The notes: generated from the letters alone by a model not told the origin. A stretch of DNA of 64,000 bases from Taiwanofungus camphoratus (GCA_003999685.1 CP021220.1:2914001-2978000); one strand, 5' to 3'; positions 1-12,570 are shown, counted from the stretch's first letter. Program-made: numbers and translations.

Positions 1-1434
1 GTTGGTCTTCCATTTCTTGGCGGCGACGCTCCTCTGCTTCACGAGCTGCAAGTAAGGCGGCCTGCTGCTCTTCATACTGCTTGAGCATACGCGCTTGTTC
101 ATTTACGGTGGCTTCATCAGGTGTGGGTGCAGCGGGTGGGGGAGTCTTGATCGTAGCGGTTGTGGGTCTGGCCGGTAGATCGGGCGCATTGCCATTATCT
201 AACAGGTTTGGAGGTTCCTAAACCTCAAGGTTAGGACTGTTATGATTGATCATTTTCTTCCGTTTAAACGTACCTGGCCTAATTTAGGGACATTTATAAG
301 GCCAGTAAGGTATTTGAGGTTCGAGCATTCGTAGTAGAACTTCCGGAGTGCATAATGCTGTGCACTGTAACGCTGACGAAGCGGCTCCAACGCCTCGATG
401 TCGTTTGTCCCTAGATGGAGAACATCAGTGACTTGAGCAAGATCTTTCGGAAAAGGCACTGACTCCGATGCATGGCTCTCAACATGCTTGTGATGAATCT
501 GTAAATTCCCCAGCTCTCTTTGACAAGAGGAACTAGAGCAGAGATTCGACATTCATTGCTTGCGGAATGACGGAAGTGCGCGAAGATCATCCTTTGGAAA
601 GAATCGATCTGATCTTGTAACCCCATGAGATCAGAGATAGTCTCGTAGCTGTGATGCATAAATACATAAGAATGCCGTTACAACAAAGATAGGCATTACA
701 TACCCCTCATTCGGGTCGTCGATACCCTTCAAGGTGACATACTCCTCGTATTCGAACAGCCCATTGAATTCGGGTCTAAGACGATGGAATCGCAATTTGG
801 CAAGAATGAATTGCACATAGGTTCTGATTAGGGGGCCATAGCCTGGCGAAATAGTTAGCTGCCCATGTCGGCTCGCCTCCCTGAGTGCGTCTCACCTCGC
901 GGACTATCATGTCCTACGGTACGGGCGCAGGTTTCAAGCCATCCAGTTTGACCATGTGCTTCCTTGATTGTCTGACAAAAGATACTGAGCACTAAATGGG
1001 AATACGCTCAAGGAAGACTCATTCACTTACAACAGGATGTCCTTCTTGCAGTACTTTGTGGACCGTGATGAGGGCTTTGAACGTCTGCACTTCATCTGCT
1101 AGAATTGGCTGGACGCGGAGCCCAGTCCAGAAAGATATGGAAGAGTGATAGTCCCATGTATACACAATACACTCTGCAAGAAGCCATTGAGCATTTCTCG
1201 ATCATACGACAGTCAATTGAGAACCATACTTCGAACGTGCTTCTGCTTTGGGGCAGTCTCATCTGGGTTTGTCGCCTTCTTTATATTTACAACCAGCTCT
1301 GCTTCAGCTTTGTCTCTATCAACCGGTCTCGTTGGGTAGTGGACCTCGTCAGCGTCAACATCGTATGCAGTCTGGCGTGTACGTTGTCCAGAAAACCTGG
1401 ATGGAACTACTGTCAGAATATAACATGCTGTCAC
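1..1434 (-). CDS. SLA2: Sla2/End4 endocytic adaptor (HIP1R family), 5' part; runs off the left edge
   Basis: Sla2/HIP1R proteins link clathrin and PIP2-rich membrane to actin at endocytic patches. Visible exons give an ANTH domain in order: DRDKAEAELVVNIKKAT, then HVRKCIVYTWDYHSS, ILADEVQTFKALITVHKVLQ, RPEFNGLFEYEEYVTLKG, YETISDLMGLQDQIDSFQ and YALRKFYYECSNLKYLTGLI. After a low-complexity linker, the leftmost 110 bases encode a charged coiled coil (QYEEQQAALLAAREAEERRR) typical of the family. The C-terminal talin-like actin-binding half lies outside the window. At least five introns interrupt this part. The first Met is not certain: the conserved frame is open to about 1434, but the true ATG may sit in a further upstream exon. 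The gene is divergent from SHY1. Confidence 0.93.
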
Positions 1435-1616
1435 GTATATCGACCTTACATAGTTCTCCCAACGCAGAAGCTGAGTGAGTAATAAGAGGAATTGTTGCCG
1501 GCAAGAAGTGTGCAGGTGCTACGCGCGCCGTGCTCACGACACCAGGGCCGCCACAGCCAGAACGTGACGCCTGCGGCTGCGCTCTCCTCCTTTTGTGCTT
1601 GGCTACTACTGCTACA
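1435..1616. promoter_or_regulatory. Divergent promoter between SLA2 and SHY1
   Basis: About 180 bases separate the two divergent reading frames, so both 5' UTRs and promoters must share this stretch. No clear TATA box is visible. The left limit depends on the uncertain SLA2 start. Confidence 0.5.
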
Positions 1617-2672
1617 ATGTTCTCTCATATACGGTCTTTCGCAATGGGGGTGAAACTCGGGGTACAGAGAAGGTCCGTAGAGACCCGTCTAAAGTTCTTT
1701 AAACGTTCAGAATCTACGAGTGCGGCTTCACCGACATATACCGCCAAAAAAGAAACCCTGATCTCCCCTACTATGATTCTCGTTGGTTCTATCCCTATCT
1801 TTTCATTTGCATTGGGGACCTGGCAAGTCCAACGGTTAAAATGGAAAGTGGCGCTGATCGACGAATTGGAGGAGAAGTTGCAACGGGAGCCTATCTCACT
1901 TCCCAAACGAATCAAGTGCGGTCTTCTCTACCTCCATCTCCATATTCATGGAATTTCTCATGTACTATTTTATCTTGCTGCAAGTCTTGTAGCCCTCCCT
2001 GATTTTGCTTTTCGCAAAGTGCTATTGAAAGGTCATTTGGATAATGCACATTCCATGCTGTTAGGGCCTCGGGTCCGGGACGGTACCGTGGGCTATCACC
2101 TAGTGATGCCCCTGATACGAGCTGATGGGTCTACCGTCTTGGTCGATCGTGGATTTGTCTCTAAAGAGATGGCAAACGATGCAAAGCGCCGTCAGGAGGA
2201 TGGTGAAGTCGAAATCCTCGGCTTGCTAAGGACTTCCCATGTTCGCAATTCCTTTACGCCAGATAATAATCCACAAAAGGGAGAATGGTATTGGACAGAT
2301 GTGGATGCAATGGCTGAATATGCTGGAGGTGAACGGTCCGGTGTACAGCCTGTCTTCGTAGAAGAGATATTCGGTGCGCATTAGACTTTTCAAGTGTTCG
2401 CCTGACTCTGAATGCCCTCGCGCAATCTCTAGAAGGCCATGCGGGAGATGCTTCTTCGCGGCTGGCACTTGGTATACCAATAGGCAGAGCGCCAACCGTA
2501 GATCTCAGAAATTCACATGCCTCATACGTAGCAACATGGTAAGTCACTGGGATGCAAAAGAGAGCATTCGCGTTGACATTTTACCAGGTACTCACTCTCT
2601 GCCTTCACGGCCGTGATGTTCGCTAGTCTATTGATGAAACAGCGGCGGGCGCGTACGCGTGTGCTTCGTTAG
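1617..2672 (+). CDS. SHY1: Shy1/SURF1 cytochrome c oxidase assembly factor
   Basis: SURF1 proteins sit in the mitochondrial inner membrane and help assemble Cox1 into complex IV. Four exons give about 290 residues. They show a basic, Ser-rich mitochondrial presequence, a first membrane helix (ILVGSIPIFSFALGTWQVQR), the conserved FAFRKVLLKG, SMLLGPRVRDGTVGYHLVMP and VLVDRGFV blocks, then GEWYWTDVDAM, GIPIGRAPTVDLRNSHASY and a second C-terminal helix (WYSLSAFTAVMFASLLM). Introns are 1916-1984, 2374-2432 and 2539-2587. The first must end in AAG to keep the INLVALPDF frame. The ATG at 1617 is chosen because the upstream in-frame extension is not presequence-like. The order of helices and motifs is complete, so the gene looks functional. 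Confidence 0.95.
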
Positions 2673-3346
2673 CTGTGAGTTGAATTCTATTCTGTCCGTA
2701 CCGAACTTTATTACATAGGCGTCCATCTTGACGCAATTTTTCCTTGCATCCTGACTGACCTTCTGTCTAGGGTACTTATTATTGCATTGCTATGTGGTGA
2801 CGGAAAGAAACAGTATATGATATCCCTCTATTCCTTAATATGAATCAGAAATCCCAAATTTGGTAAGCATACTTATTCTGCGAACATCAACTAGATGCGT
2901 TCAGCTCCTGGCTCGAAGACCGTGTGCGGCTAGTGATAGAAGAACCCTCTGTTATTTACTCACGTATAGTTGATGGCCTCGAGCAAATCGGAGCAATACC
3001 ATCCGAAGTATTGCTCTGGGATAAAGAACCCCCCCCTATAAGAACGTCATGGTCTACCTTCGATGTGAGTACAACTTCCGTTGCCAACACTTTCTCGTTG
3101 CGAGGTCCGTATGAATAAATGAATACTCATCTGATGTCATAATTGCCATACTTGGATGGTGATGCGAGTGGCTCATTGTTCCCCGATCATCTATCCACGG
3201 ACATGTGCAGACCGGCCACAGAGTGTCAGAGTCAAAGCTCAAATTTTGTAGTATAAGTACCTGCTTGTTTGATCTCCTTGACCTGGCCGCCATTTCGTAT
3301 AACGCAAGCTTCCTATTAAATTGTATTTCGCTTGATCCGCAGTAAC
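2673..3346 (+). other. Spacer with one unassigned exon-like segment
   Basis: Between SHY1 and the next clear ATG lies an open stretch at about 2894-3063. It encodes protein-like sequence (DAFSSWLEDRVRLVIEEP, then VIYSRIVDGLEQIGAIPSEV) and ends at a good GTGAGT donor. An acceptor-like CTAG precedes it. I could not join it in frame to a start codon upstream or to the large gene downstream. It may be a 5' exon of that gene, part of a small separate gene, or a relic. Confidence 0.35.
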
Positions 3347-6300
3347 ATGAGTACATCTTCTCTTTATACGCGCTCTCAGATTCCTACCCCGTATAGCTCT
3401 CGCCCGGACCACAGGATGTTCGCGAATAGGGCTGTCAGACGGAGGGCTGGTGTCTCCATCTCGGACACGGAGAAATTTGCGGCACAGACCTCCGATACTG
3501 TGGAAAGCTCAGTTCGCGATAATCTCTGCTGGGGACGTACAAGCCCATCTGCGCATCCCGGAAAACATCGTGACGGTCAAGGTCAGACAGATATGCATGC
3601 ATTTGTCAGAGCTCTAGCACTGACAGGAGGAACAGAGGTCGATCTTGTGGACAATGTAGTGCTAGCGTTACGGCATAAGCAGCGCGCCAGGGCGCGACGC
3701 GCTGCCCACGTAGCTACGCTGTCAATCTCCACTGACACGGATGTCAACGTACCGGAGCTCGTTCGTTCCACTGCGTCGTCTCCTGCAAGCAGCGGCCCCC
3801 CTACGCCAGTTATTCCTGATGACTCTCTTGCAAATGGCTTTGTTGATTTTCCAGAAATAAGTTTGTGCTGCTCAAGCCATGCGTCACCGACTACTCGTAT
3901 GCCTTTCTGCTTCCGTTTCATCAGATCCACAACTGACGAGTCACATAATTAGCTCATCTTAATACTCATGCTTCAAATTTCGGCGTCAAATTTCCTAGGT
4001 CGTGTAGCAAACGTCCGGAGGCCAGAGAAAAAGAAAGGGCAACTTCTCGGCCACCTTGTCCGAGCACATATCATTCCCGCCCGTCACGCTCTCGGTCGTC
4101 GATCTGGCGTCAAAGTCTCAGTCGCTCTTCAACACCCCACAAGCCTTCCCCTCAAGTTCCTTCGCCGGTGACGACATCATCAAAGACCATAGATGTCTTG
4201 ATCAAGCGACTACCGCCTTTGCCTCGTTTCAACCCATTCGTAAGAATGCGGTCAGAATCGCTCTCTTCTATCATGCACCTGGACAAGTGGACAATATCTG
4301 AGCGTCAAACGAACGACCATCTGTCGTCGCTTGTGAGACCTAGGCGAAAGTCTACAAGCATGCTGTGCAAAAAGGGATCCGGTCTCAGTCATCCTGCCAT
4401 CTTCTGATAGATAGGTCGCTCAACTTGTGTGATCTTCCGGGTTATCCTCATTGTCGATGCGATATTTATTACTACTTATTGCTACGAATTCTGTTGCAAA
4501 ATTATAACTTTACGGTGCGATGCATTGCCTGGTGGGCACGTAAGATCCCTAAAACCAGAGAGCGCAGGCACGTGCAGATGTAGTAGTTACGTACATGGTC
4601 CGACACCACCTACCTGTGTAGATACATACTCACCACGCTACTTCGAGACCGGAGCCTAAGACAGACCTGGCCACTTTATGGATAGTACTGTCATCATCTG
4701 TTCTTCCTTCAAACAACACATCTCCATTGTACTCCAACGCTTCGCCGCTTACCTGTGCATGAACATCCGATGGCAGAGGCTGGACCATCTTCTCCAAGCC
4801 GTACCGTCTCAAGTGCAGCCGCCAGTAGTCTCTCAGCTTCACAGTCGAGACGCCCGCACATTCGTTTTCCAGTCGACGACAGTCATCTAAATTCTGGAGA
4901 TCATGGCTTTTATAACGTTACCTCCATAGGTCAGGGTCGACCATCGGTTCTTCGCAGGTCTAGTGCGGCAGGCCAGGCGAGAGCTTTACCTGTAATTGAC
5001 CGAGATCGGGATGACGGTCGGCGTCGGGTGAGGTCGATCGATGCTACGCCGTCACTGAGAGCCCCATTGCGCTTACAGGAAAGAGCTGTGCGGTCCAGGA
5101 GGGTATCCAGTGTCAACCGAAGAAGCAGCAAGACGGACCAAGGAGTATCAGGCGCGATCGTTTCTGAAAGCCCGACGGAGGCGTCCTTAGCTTTCTCGGA
5201 TGAATACGATCTCTGTGAGTTTATGGCCCTGTCTCAAGTAATATCATACTGACAAATTCGCAGCTCGCGAAGGCACGTACTCGTATGATATAGAGCCTGA
5301 ATAGTGGTCGCTGAAGAGGGCCCTGTAGACCCCAGGATCATTGAGGATGTACAGCGTGCCTTGAGACTCAGGGCGAGACATGAAGCTCGTGTCAAGGCAT
5401 CTCAATCGAACCCTACATCTAAGGACTCTCAGCTTAGATCCGACATGCCATCATATTCGACTCATTCTTCCCCTGTCCGAGCTTCTGTCCAAATCCCTCC
5501 GCCTATTGTTCCTTCAGAAAATCTTAGTAACGACTCAGAAATCGACTTCAGTCCATCTATCGGGACGATACCCCTTCACCCAGTTCCTTCGTCATCAAAC
5601 GGCGGTGCTACACTCGACTGGACGGGGTTGACATCTGAAGACGAGAAGACGGAGAAACGGTGGATACTTCCCATTCATAAACGGAGACATAAAGAGAAGT
5701 ATCCACCACTATCAACTCGGACTATAGTGGAGAAACAAGATACTCTTTATGCAGGTATGATACTTTTTTCATGCACTACCGAGTCGCCGTCTTGCTAATA
5801 TGTGCTTATAAGACAAACTTGCCCAGATCAGAAACAAAGCCAAAACCCATACGCTACGGAAAGCCGCCATTACGGGTGATCAATTGCTGCGACGTTACAA
5901 CATACTTCTTGCGCCTACCACGTTACACGCACCGGGCATCAATCTCCTCAATGTTTGTCGTTGGTACGACAAACAAGATTTAGTCATCAAAACTTCGCTG
6001 GATAGAGTAGAACCGCTAACATGGCTTAAGCACCTCTGGGACAAGCGCGGGCGTAGGATATCACGTCCGCCCTGGTATGTTACCGCACTCATTGTTGAGG
6101 AATATGCGAAATACGTAGGAAATCATCAACTGATGACTACAATTCCAGAGGATGAAGTCACTCGAAGGTCGTCGCCGACTGCGACCTCTTTTCCAGAGAC
6201 GGTGTCCCCCTCTAGTGGCTCATGGTCTTGGAGCCCTCCGCATCAGGCCCTGGAGCCTTCCCTCTCGCGGAAGCGGTCGTCAAACGATGCGCAAATATCA

Positions 6301-8060
6301 TTTGAGCCCCTTATCGAGTCGGGGCGGGAATCTGGTGACGGAGATTCTCAACCAAGCAATAAAGGTCCGAATAGATACTGGAAATATTCACTTCCAAATG
6401 GTTCCGACTCTGCACGAAGCTCGGTATACAGTGGTCATGTCATTGGTAGCTCGCCTGCTGGTAGCCATTATCATCTGCGCGAATTTGCAAGGCGCATGCG
6501 TCGCCGGGCCAATGGGAACGAGGAGATGCTGTCTTCCTCTGCCCGTAACTCAGTTTCTGAGCATAGTGTCTCGGAAGATGGCAACAAGAAGTCGAGCAAG
6601 GCCAAGTCATGTTCCCGTCCCACTAGTCGCCAATCGTATTCTCGTAACGACTCAGGATCCAATGAGGAACAAATGGTTTTAGAACCGCACAACTGCAGCC
6701 CATCGAGCCACGATGGTCTTCGTACTGCGACGCATGACCAATTTCCGCTCAACAGTGCGAGCGAGCATACACCGAGATTGGGTGCATCCCTGCAGCAGGC
6801 TGAAGTGTCTTCACCTCCTCGGGTGTTTCTCCGGCGCGGACTGCGTACGTCTTTGCCATCATCAGATCGGATTCATGTGAAGGAGCGAGATCAACGTCAA
6901 CAAGAAGTTGACGAGGACAAAGAGCGCCAGGACTATGAACGTCGGACTCAGTAAGTGCCATACCATTTCGTATTAGAGGATGAGGCTGATAAAGGCGGTC
7001 AGGATCCTCGAAGATACTATTTCACATAACTATCGTACACGTCATATATTGCAACGTGTGAGCGCAAGCATCAAGGAGTATGATGCAGTCCAATCTAGCC
7101 TCTCAGCTGTGCTTGGTGTGCCTTACCAAAAGATACCATTAGAGGTGTTGGAAGCTTTTGCGCATGACCCTTGCGCTGTCACAAGCAGGACCCGCAATTC
7201 CGGGGGCTGGAATGCCGTGGAGGAGGTCCATGACCGCATTCGCCAACAGCGGAAGACTTTGAGAGTATTCGCTGATTCCGTTGTTGAAGAGCAGGAATAT
7301 TTGGCGGTAACGAGGAACGTGTTCGATGATCCCATCACGTCATTGACAGAGTCGCTCGATCAGCTGGAACTACACCGTCAACATATCATTAGTCAAGCGG
7401 AAAGAGTGATGGAGACGCTTATAGCGGTGAAGGAGGTCCACAGAGATGTAAAGAAAGAGTACAATGATACGCTAAGTCACACTTCTTTGGTTTACCCTGA
7501 GGTAATACTTCCATTTGATATTTTGGCCGATTGGTTTTGCTGATATGCCATGCCGTTTGTTTTAGCTGTCACAGATTGAGGCTCTCGAAGAAAGCTACAG
7601 AAACCACTATCAACAGTTCTGGGATTTCGGGTTAGATGCGCTGACCCTTCTGCTTGATACGGTCACACCTTTCTGGCGAAATTACGGGAAGGTGATAGGC
7701 GAAGACGTCCAAGACTTCCTTATCATTCCATGGTATCGAAATGAATTCACAGGAGAATCCAAAAGATACCCCATCAAGCGATTTCCAAGACGGTCTTTTC
7801 GTCACTGGGTCGGTCTTTTTTGCTTGTCAATTTCTAGCTTAGGTATCACAGTGCTGCAAGCACACGCTGCTCATTCTTTGACTATGAATTGGGACCTACC
7901 ATGGATCACTCACAGTGGTCTGTGGTGGATGATATTCCCACTTTTCAGCATTACACTATTAATTCAGTGGTCCGCCGTTCTCGTTGAATGCAGCATCATC
8001 CTTGCACAGTGGGGGGTTGCAATTTGGTGGCTGGGCTGGGCTATCAAAATTTTTACCTAG
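3347..8060 (+). CDS. Very large orphan protein with Ser/Arg-rich body and C-terminal membrane helices
   Basis: I do not recognise this family. Open exons along 4.7 kb build a protein of well over 1,200 residues. The N-terminal two thirds is Ser/Pro/Arg-rich and probably disordered, with an RS-like run near 4090-4150. A more ordered block near 5880-6130 contains LLRRYNILLAPTTLHAPGIN and PPWYVTALIVEEYAKYVG. A charged stretch (about 6860-6950) leads into a helical, coiled-coil-like region (6990-7650; EALEESYRNHYQQFWDFGLD). The end (7800-8058) holds two or three hydrophobic segments (WVGLFCLSISSLGITVL; WMIFPLFSITLLIQWSAVL; WGVAIWWLGWAIKIF). A tail-anchored or multi-pass membrane scaffold is an inference. 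The ATG at 3347 follows a CAG-rich acceptor, so an additional 5' exon is possible. Middle exon borders (3850-4760) are the least certain. It converges on the next gene with about 100 bases between stops. Confidence 0.7.
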
Positions 8061-8162
8061 GGATGTTCGTTGTTCGCATCTGCCGATCGAACGTTTGTAT
8101 CATTATGATTGTCGTTAGCTATCGTCAATGTAATTAATATATACATACAAAGTAATTTGACG

Positions 8163-10061
8163 TTATCTCGTCTCTTGCTGGTCGGCTATGGAAGGGAGAA
8201 CGGGTGGGTGGGTCCCGGCAGGAGAAGGTTTAAGGAGTGTGGATCGAGGAGCCTGGCCAGCGTTTTGACCAAAAGACCTCTGTTCAGCCGGTGTCGAGTC
8301 GGCGGATGACGGCAGACTCACCTCGTAAGCCTTGAAGACGGTGGTAGCAGTAGTTCTTGCATTCGTTGTTGCAATCTGAGGAATGTCATTTACGGCTTTG
8401 CCTGCGTCTATACAAGCTCGACAATATCCTGGTCGAGAGAAATCTTTAGCAAGCGGTGATTATACAAGAAATCGCGACCTTACGCCCGCCCATCATCAAT
8501 GGAACATCGGTCTGTCCACAAGAATGACACGCTATTGGTGGAGGTGTGATGACTTTGGGCTTGGAAGACAACCTTTGCTTTGCGGGTGGGCCTTTCTCGC
8601 CAGCAACCGACGATGAATTATTGAAATTGGCAACTGCCTTTCGCGACGAGGCCTTGCGCTTGGGCCTCGAACTATCAGCGTGACCGGGACCAATAGGTCT
8701 AGTGGAATATGAAGGAGCCACAGCCTAGATGGTCTGCGGTAACGCCATGTCTATCAGGGAAGACTACAACGGACTCACAATCTGAACCTGAGAAAGGAGA
8801 GGGCCCTCTGGAAGCTGATGTTGCAGATAGGTTCGTTCTGGTGTTGCTAGGGACTGCATCGAGGTTTAGAGTACATCAGGAATGAGCAATGGTTCTTACC
8901 AGCTCTCCCAGCCTGCGTTTACTATCCTCAATGCCATGCTCTCCCCCCGACCAAACCACGAGCAAATCCCAAAGTGCCCGCGAAACTCGTGCCAGACGAA
9001 ACGTCACAATATGAGGAGGTACCTCAACCGTTATAGGCTCGTCTGCAACATTGGACTCTGACGGTGCGGCAGAAACTGCATAGAGAGTATCCGGAAATGG
9101 TATGATTGTTTGAAGAAGAACATCAGGCTGTTGAGCTGCAAGGGGTCCTGACTCCACTCTTTCGAGTACTACAGTCCCACGAGGAAAGATCCATCGGTCA
9201 GATGGCTTCTCCTGAAATTCGAGGACTATATCAAACTCCTTTGCGCTATGTGATGGCTCAGATGAAGAAGGTCCTGCTTGTGCCTCTGGCGGTTGGATTG
9301 TGCCTAATGATTGTATGAGAAGACCGAGAGTTTTCAGTTGATCTGATGTGGCACGGCCAGACGCGGCCAACTGTAACAGATTTGCAAGTGCTGGGTTTGA
9401 CATGGATGCAGCATTAACTTGTGATATCAGAGACGGAGTTACATAACTATCTGTTGCAGGGGTCGGTGGCGTTGTCAGTGGCTGCATGCTAGGGGTACCT
9501 GGGTCCGTCACCGGTGGGATAGACTGCTGCATGTATGTTACTTGATGAGACTCAGGAAATGAGGAGTTTAGATACAGAGATGCAGGCGGGTTGTAGAGAG
9601 GAGCATGAAAATTTGTAGGTACCGGGGCAGGTGCCTGAGGCGTGTAGTGGACTTCGTAGATCGCTGTCTTGGGGAAAGTATGTGGACCAATCGTCAAGTC
9701 ATACCTCCCATGTGCCTTTATCGTATGCGGCGGAGGGACGATCTGAGGTGGTTTCCCTCCACGGGTCTTGGCTGAGAACTTTGGAAATGTTGCAGAGAGC
9801 CATTTATTACGCGCTACATCAAAAGGTAAACCGAAAGAATGGAGGATGACATGAGACAGACATGCATTGTCTGAGAGATTGTAGGATGACAAGGCTATCG
9901 TAATGCAAGCATAAGATTGAGATGGGAGACTATTGATGCTTAACTTGTAATGGGTATCCTTACCTGTCAGCGACGCTTCGCAGCTCAGATCCCTCTGAAT
10001 TGTCATGCTCCAGCTCCCACCCAGGCTTTGGCACAACAGGTAGTTTCACTGTTCTTGACAT
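8163..10061 (-). CDS. Orphan protein with a C-terminal four-cysteine finger
   Basis: I do not recognise the family. A beta-rich N-terminal domain (HVILHSFGLPFDVARNKWLS; HGRYDLTIGPHTFPKTAIYE) is followed by a Pro/Thr-rich linker, a helical block (NPALANLLQLAASGRATSDQ) and a second ordered region (FPRGTVVLERVES; PPHIVTFRLARVSRALWDLL). After two introns comes a basic patch (RPKRKASSRKA). The finger ACHSCGQTDVPLMMGGRYCR-AC is split by an intron and fits C-x2-C...C-x2-C zinc binding; Lys/Arg before it suggests a nuclear protein. The tail ends in ADQQETR. Two starts compete. ATG 10061 (MSRTVKLPVVPKPGWELEHD) needs a very short, about 34-nt, intron; an internal in-frame ATG near 10006 needs none. I favour 10061 because its first residues look coding. 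The gene is divergent from BDP1. Confidence 0.7.
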
Positions 10062-10316
10062 TGTAGACAGTCTGGTGAATTCAGCACTGGTACAAACGCG
10101 CTCGGAAAGAGTTAGAGTTGGGACAGGCCGGGGAGGCGGTGGTTGAGAGGGCGAGCCAGATCTAATCTATTAGATAAAGTTCGCGCCGGGCCGCGGAGCT
10201 CTTCTTTAAGACTTCCTCAGAATAAGTTGTTCACTGGCTCGACTGAGTTAAGTATACTTAGTGCTTGATACACCTTCGTCCTGACGTATTCAGTGGGGAG
10301 CTTCCAGCTTGTAGCT
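10062..10316. promoter_or_regulatory. Divergent promoter between the orphan finger protein and BDP1
   Basis: The 255 bases between the two start codons must serve both genes. No TATA box or other strong element stands out. Confidence 0.5.
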
Positions 10317-12570
10317 ATGTCTACTCGTGTCCGTGAGTATCATATCATTCATGTGTGCTCTATGTTCACAGGGGTTTCTCAGAGAAGGGTGGTACGGTCT
10401 TCAGGCCTGTCGCGAGGCCACGAGCACGACCTGGAACAGAGACTCAACAGACGTCTGCTGTATCGGATATAAATCTTTCTACTGGCACAAGCGTCCCGCA
10501 TCATGAAAGTGTTTCTGTATCGAGGGCGGCATCGCTTATGTCCCCGCTGGCCTCCAAGCCATTCTCAGCACCTCCAGGAACTTCTGAAGAGCCCCTACAT
10601 GTCCCAGCAGCACCAAATTTAGCATTCGACAGAAGCCAGGAAAATGCTGCACCCGCATCTTCCACCGCGGCAACTGCGATAACATTGCCCTCCCGAGACG
10701 GTTCTCGACCCCCGATGATGCAAAATCATCTCCATCGCGTCTCTGATCATGTACCCTTGCTGCGGATCACGGAAAATGGAGGGAGTTCTGTTTCTGTATC
10801 ATCAAGAACAACACCTGTACCCGTTGTTATTGGTCTGTACAGGACAGTTTCGCCTTCAGTCGCAGGTCCGAGTTCCGTTTTGGCCCCGCCTCCAACAGAA
10901 CGCACTCCAGCTGCTACCAATAATAAGACGGTCTCTGCAGCTGTAAAAACTGCAGCTGGTCCTATTGTCTACAATCAAGCAGCACCTCATCCCATCCATA
11001 TGTCTCAGATAGACCCTCGCCTGGTAGACCTCGCTCTAGCGTCGGCTTCTCATTCCCAAGCCGTTAACCAAGGCGTACTGTTCACACATGATAATGGCCA
11101 TGGATCTACAATAAGATCAAACCTTGAAAGTTCTGTAGGAACTCCCGGACCACTTCAAGTGTCTCAAAAGCAGAGCGAATCGGGCGGCCCTAATGCTGAG
11201 GAGCGGCCAGAAGCCAGACCCAGACGTACCAGCAACTCTGTAATTGATGCAGAGGGTCCTGACTCTTCTACAATCGGCCGTGACGATGACACAAGCTCCA
11301 ACAGTGATGTGAAGGCTACCGGTAGAAGACGTCCTCGCGGCGCCGACTCTCAGACCGACGGCCAGGAGGGATCAGGGCCTACCAAGAGGCGTAAACGCGG
11401 GGAGTCGACCGCGCCCCGACGATCGCGAACTCGAGCACCCTCAGTGACTCCATTCGACCCAAACGCTGACCCGGGCGAGGAACTAGACCCTACAGTCGTC
11501 ACGATGTCCGCACTGTGTGACGATACCGGTCAAGGTCGTATAAGCAGCAATGCGGCGCAGATAATGACCAACCACGCTGCTTGGAGGGCTTCGAATAGGG
11601 AGAAACGGGCGCGCCTGAAGGCTATGATGGAGGCGAAGAAATATGGTAGGAATCCCGACGATGACGAGCAGCCTTCCGGTGGGCCCAATGTGACTACTTC
11701 AGAATCTGGCCATGATACGAGAGCATCACGTTCCGTCCCAAGTACCTCAGCGGGATCATCAGCACCAAGGCCGTCTATCTTTAACGACAGTCGACCAAAT
11801 CATGAAAGTCAAAATGGCGATGACTTCGACTACACTAAGGATTTGTCCACAAGTCGTTATAATGTTCAGGTTCGCATTGGTGCGAATGGCGAGACCATCA
11901 TTGATGAAGAATCGCTTTTCGTCAATCGGAACGAAGAAGACGAGACAGAAAATTATACGCATGTAGAGGAGTCGGATACTACCAAGTTTGTCAACTCCTC
12001 AACATACAGCAAGAAGTTGCGAGGTTCTCGCTGGAGTGCGGAAGAGACAGAATTGTTCTATGATGTAAGTACCGGCCAATCGTACCTGGCTTGCAGCTCC
12101 AACCTCGTTTTTCTTAGGCTCTGTCGCAATTCGGCGAAAATTATGAACTTATTTCGTATGTTCTACCCGGCCGTGACCGTAAAGCTTGCAAGAACAAATT
12201 CAAAGCAGAAGATAAGAAGAACCCTACAAGGGTGACGTATTGCTTGAACAATCGCAGGCCGTATGGTAAGAGTATCGTTCATGGGGGAAAATGACCTATC
12301 CTGAAGTTGTCGCTTATAGATATACAGACTCTCTCGCGCATGACGGGAAAAGATTTTTCTGGTCCTACTCCTATCATCAAGGCTCCAACACCACTAAGAT
12401 CAACGGAGTTGGATTCGAATCGTCAGCCAGAGAGCACTGATTCCCCAAAGATTGTTAGGAAGCAGAGTAGGACTCCTGGAGTAGATGAGAACGCGGTGGT
12501 CATGGGTGATGTCGGCGACATCGAAAAGGACGATAGTATTTTCGGTGATGGGGTACTCGCTGAAAGATGA
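10317..12570 (+). CDS. BDP1: TFIIIB subunit Bdp1 (B'')
   Basis: Bdp1 is the SANT/Myb subunit of TFIIIB that places RNA polymerase III on tRNA and 5S genes. The diagnostic SANT region is intact: GSRWSAEETELFYDALSQFG, then SYVLPGRDRKACKNKFKAED, NPTRVTYCLNNRRPYD and IQTLSRMTGKDFSGP. It is preceded by the extended Bdp1 core (NHAAWRASNREKRARLKAMM) and a long Ser/Thr/Pro-rich N-terminus with a basic cluster (TKRRKRGESTAPRRSRTRAP). The start is ATG 10317 (MSTRV). The intron 10333-10382 has to end at the second AG to give MSTRVQKGGTVFRPV. Further introns lie at about 12065-12117 and 12266-12320. About 690 residues in total. Nothing suggests damage. Confidence 0.93.

Noticed and set aside
1-1434. SLA2 as a sign of a nearby mating-type locus
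   Set aside because: SLA2 flanks MAT in many ascomycetes, but no homeodomain, alpha-box, HMG or pheromone-receptor gene is visible here, and basidiomycete MAT loci have other neighbours.
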